Source of the DNA: Perognathus longimembris pacificus
Lineage: Eukaryota; Chordata; Mammalia; Rodentia; Heteromyidae
Direction: 5' to 3'
Assembly: GCF_023159225.1 (NCBI RefSeq)
Contig: NC_063181.1
Location: 10,003,606 to 10,067,605, forward strand
Length of the DNA: 64,000 nt
The position numbers were made by a program, and so were the translations under genes. A model generated the notes under the pieces. That model was not told the origin of the DNA. It worked only from the letters and a program-made list of their open reading frames with translations, and did no database searches. This document shows positions 58,237 to 64,000 of the stretch, piece by piece. Each line of letters begins with the position of its first letter. Position 1 is the stretch's first letter.

Positions 58237-59337
58237 AAGAGGAAAGGTTCTGGCTACAGGGTGGGAGGTTTCAGTCTATCACTTTGGGCCGGTGGTGAGG
58301 CAGCACATGGTAGGAGCACATGCTTAAGCACAATTGCTCACCTCATGGAGGCTGAAGCTGGAGTAAGGACAGGGCCTCTGTCCCTTTCTAGAGCACATCA
58401 CTAATGACCTCAAGGCCTCCCGCTAGGTCTCATTTCCTAAAGGTTTCACCACCCCCTAGCCATGCCTCCCTGGGAACTAGGCCTTTAGCACACCGGCTTG
58501 GAAGAGACATTCAAGATGCAAATTTCAGTACTTGGCCTTAAAAAGAAGTTCTTGACTTAGCTATGCATAGTGGGTGGGCTGAGCCTTCTTTAGACCCAGT
58601 GTTGCAGTGAAAGCGAAGATGAGCTCTTGATGGAAGAGGAAAAGGGAGGAAATGTGGACATGGCCTCTAGCCTGGTTCAAGTCTATTCTGCAGAGCCTAG
58701 GCCCTGGCCTTCTCTCACTTACTCTTGAAACACAGCCAATCAGACTACCTTGGTCTCTTCCTCCTTCCCTTGTTCCTTCTCCCTTCCCCCCCTTCTTCTC
58801 AGGCTTCACACATGCTCTTCCACTGAGGGCCAGCCATATCTCCGGCCCTTTGGTTGTCTTTTGTGCCAATCGTGATGCCAATGGCCAAGACCCTAGAGGC
58901 AGATGGTCTGATTCAGTGGTTTTGGTGCTCATCGTTTCTCAGGGCCCATAGTTGAACCAAGCTGGCATGGAAGGGGTGGAGGAGCAGGTCGGGGAGGAAG
59001 ATAAGACTTGGTCATTTGGCACATGCACACTGTGATCCAGGCTGCACTAGTCCCTGGGGGCCAGCAGGGCAGCACAAGATAGCCTTACTTAGCAGCGAAG
59101 AGAGCAGAGCTGGTATCACAGGGTGAGGACACAGGTGTGGTCCCAGACGCCAGGATCCTTGGTATTAAAGACGGGCAATGGAGCTGTGAGCGCCATTGGT
59201 TATAGAAGCAAGCCGTCAGTCACTGAGCTGCCCATAGCGATGGGTTTGGGCACCGGCCAAGATTTGGGACTCTGATTAAGGATGAGACAAGGTACCCAGA
59301 GCTGCCACCATGCCTATGAGAATACAAAGAGCTTTAT

Positions 59338-59449
59338 GTCGGGCACCTGTGGCTCACACCTGTTATGCTAGCTCCCCAGGATGCTGAGATCCGAGGATCG
59401 TGGTTTGAAAAGTGGCAGAAAAGTCTGTGAGACTCTTCTTTCCAATTAA

Positions 59450-59491
<42 letters not shown>

Positions 59492-59585
59492 CTGAAATGG
59501 AGCTGTGGCTGAAGTGGTAGAGCACTCGCCTTGCTCATGGACAGCGCTCAGACCCTGGGTTCAAGCTCCAGAAGCAGCACCAACA
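59338..59585 (+). mobile_element. Composite B1/Geo SINE with CA repeat in its linker
   Basis: The B1-like half ends ctttccaattaat, then (CA)n at 59450-59485, then the Geo half (gctgtggctgaagtggtaga). It lies 120 bases before the exon 4 acceptor. Confidence 0.87.
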
Positions 59586-59703
59586 AGAGCCTCACCAAAG
59601 AGCTCAACCCTTCAGGCCACCATGTTTGTTGCCCGCGCGCTTTGCCAGAGTGAGGACATTCACCTCTGGTCCTCTCTCTCTCTCTCGCCCCCACTCTTGG
59701 CAG

Positions 59704-60366
59704 GTGTGCCAGAAGTCAGGGGAGATCTCTCTCCTCAAGCAGCAGCTCAAGGAGTCCCAGACAGAGGTGAACGTCAAGGCCAGCGAAATCCTCAACCTCA
59801 AGGTGCAGTTGAAGGACACCCGGGCCAAGCTGGAGGGCATGGAACTGAAGACGCAGGATTTGGAGAGCGCCCTGCGCACCAAGGGCCTGGAACTGGAGGT
59901 CTGCGAGAACGAGCTCCAGCGCAAGAAGAACGAGGCCGAGCTGCTCCGGGAGAAGGTGAACCTGCTGGAGCAGGAGCTGCTGGAGTTGCGGGCCCAGGCG
60001 GCCCTGCAGCGGGACGGCGCTGCCCTGGGGCCCCTGGTGGCGGGGCCCGGCTTCTCGGAGGACATCCCCGCTCTGCAGCGGGAGCTGGAGCGGCTGCGGG
60101 CCGAGCTGAAGGAGGAACGGCAGGGTCATGACCAGATGTCCTCCGGCTTCCAGCACGAACGGCTGGTGTGGAAGGAGGAGAAGGAGAAGGTGATCCAGTA
60201 CCAGAAACAGCTGCAGCAGAGCTACTTGGCCATGTACCAGCGCAACCAGCGCCTGGAGAAGGCCCTGCGGCACCTGGCCCGAGGGGACGGGGCGGGGGAG
60301 CCCTTTGAGATTGACCTGGAAGGGGCTGACATCCCTTACGAGGACATCATTGCCACTGAGATCTGA
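59704..60366 (+). CDS. LZTS1: LZTS1 coding exon 4 (residues 384-603, stop)
   Basis: It begins VCQKSGEISLLKQQLKESQ directly after the acceptor and ends EDIIATEI followed by TGA at 60364-60366. It encodes most of the Fez1/leucine-zipper coiled coil. Leucines 440, 447 and 454, and 464, 471 and 478, stand seven apart. A GC-rich insert at residues about 488-499 (Gly/Ala/Leu/Pro) interrupts the coil and accounts for the 7 extra residues relative to human LZTS1 as recalled. The coil then resumes from about 505 to 575. The C-terminus Thr-Glu-Ile fits a class I PDZ ligand, consistent with the protein's postsynaptic role. The assembled protein has 603 residues and no frameshift or premature stop. Confidence 0.97.
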   Translation: MCQKSGEISLLKQQLKESQTEVNVKASEILNLKVQLKDTRAKLEGMELKTQDLESALRTKGLELEVCENELQRKKNEAELLREKVNLLEQELLELRAQAALQRDGAALGPLVAGPGFSEDIPALQRELERLRAELKEERQGHDQMSSGFQHERLVWKEEKEKVIQYQKQLQQSYLAMYQRNQRLEKALRHLARGDGAGEPFEIDLEGADIPYEDIIATEI

Positions 60367-63095
60367 TGGGGGCTGCCTGGGGGAGGGAAGGCTGAGGATG
60401 GGGCCTGGGGTCGGGGTGGCTGAGCCTGATCACAAAGGGACACCCCCCGCCCCCCCCCACTTTTCTCGTGTATAGCAACTTAGGCCCCCCGTGCAGGAAG
60501 CCACCACCTGGGCCAAAAGCCAGGCGCCACCAGGGGAGGGCAGAGGGCACGACACAGCCTCTCCTCCCCTCTCCCCTGCTTCAACCCCACCGCGCACCAG
60601 CCTAGCTCAGATGGCCCCGTGCTTCCAGACGCGGAGCCCGGGACCTGTGAACTGCTTGCCGGCGCTCTGGGTCAGGACCTTCCTTCAGAAGAGTGAGAGA
60701 TTCTGCGCCAGGGCCGGGGTGGGGGTGGGGGGGCGGCACGGCCTTGTCCCTCGATCGCCTGGACACACCAGGAGGCCTTGGGAATAGAGAGAAGCCATTT
60801 CTAACCAGAAGCCTTGGGAGTCTGTCCTCGCCGTAACCGGAGCTGTGGTCTGGCCACACCGGGATTAGGGTGAGAAGCTGGCTTAGCCCTGCACATCTCA
60901 GGAGGAAAGGGGTGCGGGGGGGGGGTGGGCAAGAAGGAGATGCTGGCTCTCCCCATGCCCCCCAGAGGGCGGGCGGGAGCGGGGCGGGGGGAGAAGAGTG
61001 AGTGTGAGAACCATGAGACTCGCACTGGAATTGCACAACCTCTCCATAGCCGGTAGCCTCTGAGTCCAGTCACCCCTCTTCTTAAAGCCATAGACAGTGA
61101 GGCGCTGGGGTGGGGGTGGGGGACATGTCCAGTGGTCCCAGAGGAGCTTCCTGGTCGTTGTGGCCCGGATGGATGCGAGGCCATCCTTCGCAGGCTCCGG
61201 GCTGGAAGGGGGTGGGGGCAGGTGGGAGCTGCCCATTGCCCCCCCCCCCCCCCCCGCCTGTGGCCGGTTCGGTGGCATCTGCTTCCCCAGGGCATCTTCA
61301 GGGCTAAGGCTTGGGTCTTTGGGGCCCGTTCTCCAGTGGCAGTGGGCCCGCGCTCAGGTCATGCACCACACAGCCCAATAGCCCGGCCCACCTGCTGCCC
61401 TTCACCCACAGGGAGCCCACAGGGTGGGTGGGCACCCGCCTGGGGAGGCCGGGCTTCCTCTCTCGAAGATGGCCAGAGCCTGAACAGAGAGAGAAAGGTG
61501 AAGTTGCCTCGTGGTTTGGGTCAGGGAATTATCTTCCCTTCCCTCCCCCTTCCTCCTTTTTTCTTCTTCCTTGGCTTTTTCCTTCTTTTCCTCTACCCCC
61601 CCCCCCACCACCTTGTCTTTTGAGAAGCAAGCCAGATGGAGCAGGCAGCTAGGCTCCGTGTTCTATTTCTGACTCTCACCGCAGCTGCTGTGGGTAGGGC
61701 AGCCAGCCCTCGCTGGATTCCTGTACTGAGCTGCCGAGAGGGGCCCTGGGCACGGAAGATGGGAACATGTGGCAACAGTCCCCCCGTTCTGCCTCCCTGA
61801 CTGGCCCTTGGAGACCCCAGGCAGGCACCCACCCTTCCCCGATGGGCACAGACAGGGCGTCTTCTCTGGGGCACTGCCTTCCATTCCTGAGGTCAGGCCG
61901 CACCTCCCCTGCCATCCTCCGGTGACAGGGTGTCCTCTGGAATGCCACACCAGGGCTCTGAGTCACACACCAGATTTAAACCTGGGCTGGGTGGCCTGAG
62001 AGCCCCTCCCTGCCTGAAGAATAGTCTCCTTTCTCAGTTCCATCTTCCTCCCAGTGAGACTGTCCTGAAGAGAGGGAGAACTCTGTTAGCTGCTCCTTTC
62101 CAGGCTGAAAACCTCCCCCCTCCCCTCCCTCCCTAGCCCAGAACAGCCATACACTTCCTTCTCTGTCTTTAAGATGTTGCCTGGGAAGAGGTGGGACCCG
62201 CGCCATGCCCAGCTCAGGTGCAAAGCCTGCAGCGTTGGCATCTCTCCACTCCCGGAGAGCCCAGCCCTCCTCAAAGCCCTGCTCCGGGCTCTCTCTCCCA
62301 TTCACCCAGGCCTTGCCCAACATCCAAGATGGCAGCTGCCCTTCCTGAGCCTGAGCTGCCACCAGCCAGCCCCAAGGCCCCAGGGTAGACTATGGGGGAA
62401 CCAGAATACAAATGTGCTGTCACCTAGCAGGGCCACCTTCCTGTAGAAAAGCACCCCCGCAATCCATGTCCCGGGCCAACCCTGGCTGTGAACAGCAGAG
62501 GCCGAGCCAGGACTGGGCAGGTTGGACCCAGGGCAGGCAGGAAGCCTACCATGCTCACACCACACTCCCCTCTCCACCTGAAACACGCCGGGCTTGAGCC
62601 AGCTCGAGCTCTGCAAAGGGCACCACTAACGAGGGGCCTAACCGCAGGCCCTGCTGTGACCAGACACAGCCACAAAGCACCAGAGATCCGCTGAATATTG
62701 AGGAGTGTGGCATCTCCCCAGAGCCTGGCCATTTGTCTTGTCCCTGGCCCCAGCCTGGGCCATCTCTCAGGCCAGAGAGCTGCCAAGGAGAAGCCTGTCT
62801 AGGCCATGGCCCCGTGGCCTCGGCTCCCCTAACTGTCCCCTCCCCCACAGGAGCCCCCGGCACCCTCAGTACAGCCTGCTGTCCTGGCCAGACCCCTTGC
62901 TCCTCTGGAGGTTGGCTTGAGACAGACTGGCATTTGGTAGGCCGCGTACATAGTTACTTTTTGTTGTTGCTGGTTTGGTTGGCTTTGCTTTTGACAGCTT
63001 TGTTTTATGTTATTTTCGATGTCATTTTTTGGCTATGTAAACTATTTCTGGAAATTTCATTTTTATTTATGAATAAAGAATGCCATTTCTCATGC
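60367..63095 (+). other. LZTS1: LZTS1 3' UTR
   Basis: It is continuous with the terminal coding exon. The first 2.5 kb is GC-rich, SINE-free and carries several long C or G runs (for example a C run at about 61240-61256). The last 150 bases change abruptly to T-rich sequence with Gly-coding-free AT composition, including ATTTATG next to the poly(A) signal. Absence of retroposons over 2.7 kb in so SINE-dense a region supports functional constraint. The end is set by the AATAAA at 63072. Confidence 0.8.
63072..63077 (+). terminator. LZTS1: AATAAA polyadenylation signal of LZTS1
   Basis: This is a canonical AATAAA hexamer following a T-rich tract, and the only one I see after the stop codon. 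Cleavage would be expected 10-30 bases downstream, near 63090-63105. Confidence 0.8.
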
Positions 63096-64000
63096 CCTTC
63101 ATGGCCATTTTCCTCTCCCCTTCCATGTAGCTCCTTCCAGCCTCTATCTTTGGAAGCGGGAAAGCTACAGAACCCCTTCCCATGTTACCTGTGCAATGCT
63201 CCGGCCTGACCTAAAGAAAGGAGGGGAACAGGGTGGTCAGAGGGAGAGGACCTTCTCCAAAAGAAGAGGCCCTCCCGTCCTGGCCCCGGCTCCCCTCCCC
63301 GCCGCAGATGTTCCCCCACAGCTAATCGGCGCCTCCTTGCATATGGCCTCTTGGCAGGAGACCAGAGTGGCTATTGTTGGCACTGCCCTAAGGCCCTAGT
63401 TGGGAGGCGCTGCCACTCTCATGGCCATCTGTCCTGCCTGCCCAGGACCAGCCTGTCCCGTTCACCTTGACAAGCATTCACAACTGCTCCAGGCTCAGAT
63501 CCTAGGCCCAAAGGGGCAGCTGTTCGCATGCAGGAGACCAGATGAATGAGGAAGGAAATGAGACAGGAGGCAGCAAAGGACCGTGGGGCATAGAGCAGGG
63601 TCTCCAAGGTGAGGAAGGGCCGCCGGGTCCGGGGATGGTGGCAGGCAGGAGAGGACCTGCGCTGGGCGGCAAGCCAGAGATGCGTCTCCATGGTGGGCTC
63701 TGGATGGGGAGGGGATTGCTCCACTGAGGAAGGGTCCTTGCTGTTCACTTAAGTCGGAGCAGCACTGGGAGGGGGGGTACTGGGGAGCACGAACACCAGG
63801 GGCAGTCAGGCAGCTGAGAAGGTGCCACACCCAAGGAAGAGGCCATTCTTTGGTTAGTTCAAGAGTCCTGCATTTAGGACACGAGGGTCCTGCGTGGCTT
63901 GGCATGACGCTCCTTCCGGGTCCTCCTCCTGGATTTGGCCAGCAACTGGGCAGGGCCATCTGCGCATGGCAGTCAGTCCCACTGAACCAAACGCCCTTGG
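63096..64000. other. Downstream flank of LZTS1
   Basis: No gene, repeat or signal is recognised after the poly(A) signal. Minus-strand ORFs at 63419-63959 lack any family match. Confidence 0.5.

Larger units (their letters stand above)
57447..59703 (+). other. LZTS1: LZTS1 intron 3
   Basis: It has a GT donor (gtaagg) and ends ccactcttggcag after a C/T-rich tract beginning near 59670. It holds a minus-strand composite SINE at 58012-58236 and a plus-strand one at 59338-59585 whose linker has become a CA repeat. The second SINE ends only about 120 bases from the acceptor. The remainder is unique sequence with no visible exon. Confidence 0.93.
26990..63095 (+). other. LZTS1: LZTS1 gene, inferred transcription unit
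   Basis: The proposed structure is a noncoding exon 1 ending at 27244, exon 2 from 54099 to 54566, exon 3 from 56643 to 57446, and terminal exon 4 from 59704 to about 63095. Introns 2 and 3 start with GT (gtgagc, gtaagg) and end with CAG, and both lie in phase 0. LZTS1 is a coiled-coil protein known as a putative tumour suppressor affecting mitotic CDK1/CDC25C control and microtubules. In neurons it is a myristoylated postsynaptic protein (PSD-Zip70). The coding structure is directly visible; the 5' end and the link from exon 1 to exon 2 are inferred from donor and acceptor quality and the CpG island. Confidence 0.8.

Noticed and set aside
59604..60273. Minus-strand ORFs of 153 and 185 residues and a 208-residue plus-frame ORF
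   Set aside because: All overlap LZTS1 exon 4, whose own frame matches the known protein; the others are composition artefacts.
60527..60543. CTCF-like motif ccaccaggggagggcag in the 3' UTR
   Set aside because: It departs from the core consensus at the end of the G run and has no supporting neighbour site; too weak to annotate.

Overview
This is mammalian nuclear DNA, most likely from a geomyoid rodent (kangaroo rat, pocket mouse or pocket gopher). The evidence is the very high density of rodent B1 and ID retroposons together with dozens of SINEs whose tail carries a tRNA-unrelated 'Geo'-type monomer (key string gtggctcaagtggtagag). Some copies are dimers of an ID-like left half and this Geo right half, a structure published as IDL-Geo and described as restricted to Geomyoidea. 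The species cannot be fixed from the sequence alone.

The window holds one protein-coding gene that I can support: LZTS1 (FEZ1 / PSD-Zip70, leucine zipper putative tumour suppressor 1), on the + strand. Its three coding exons are 54222-54566, 56643-57446 and 59704-60366. They join in phase 0 to a 603-residue protein, 7 residues longer than the human protein as I recall it (596). The 3' UTR runs about 2.7 kb to an AATAAA at 63072. A CpG island at about 26330-27760, with a CCAAT box, a 12-bp-periodic run of KLF/SP boxes and a good splice donor at 27244/27245, is the best candidate for the promoter and noncoding first exon. This makes intron 1 about 27 kb. A smaller GC-rich patch with a donor at 50490/50491 could be an alternative first exon.

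Region by region: 1-26 kb is intergenic or far-upstream DNA packed with SINEs, an old L1 on the minus strand (6.3-8.3 kb), and a broken MER2/Tigger-type DNA transposon carrying two later SINE insertions (18.3-19.0 kb). 26.3-27.8 kb is the CpG island. 27.2-54.1 kb is intron 1, with MIR and other old repeats, a split Tigger-like relic (40.2-40.8 kb), a second minus-strand L1 (52.1-53.1 kb) and large microsatellites. 54.1-63.1 kb is the body of LZTS1, with SINEs and a DNA-transposon relic in the introns. 63.1-64 kb is downstream flank.

I see no CRISPR array, functional tRNA or rRNA gene, intact retroelement ORF or second protein gene. I found no clear new biological system. The items most worth a second look are the paired uORFs ahead of LZTS1, the periodic promoter boxes, the candidate second promoter, the symmetric middle exon, and the way microsatellites grow inside the SINE linkers.
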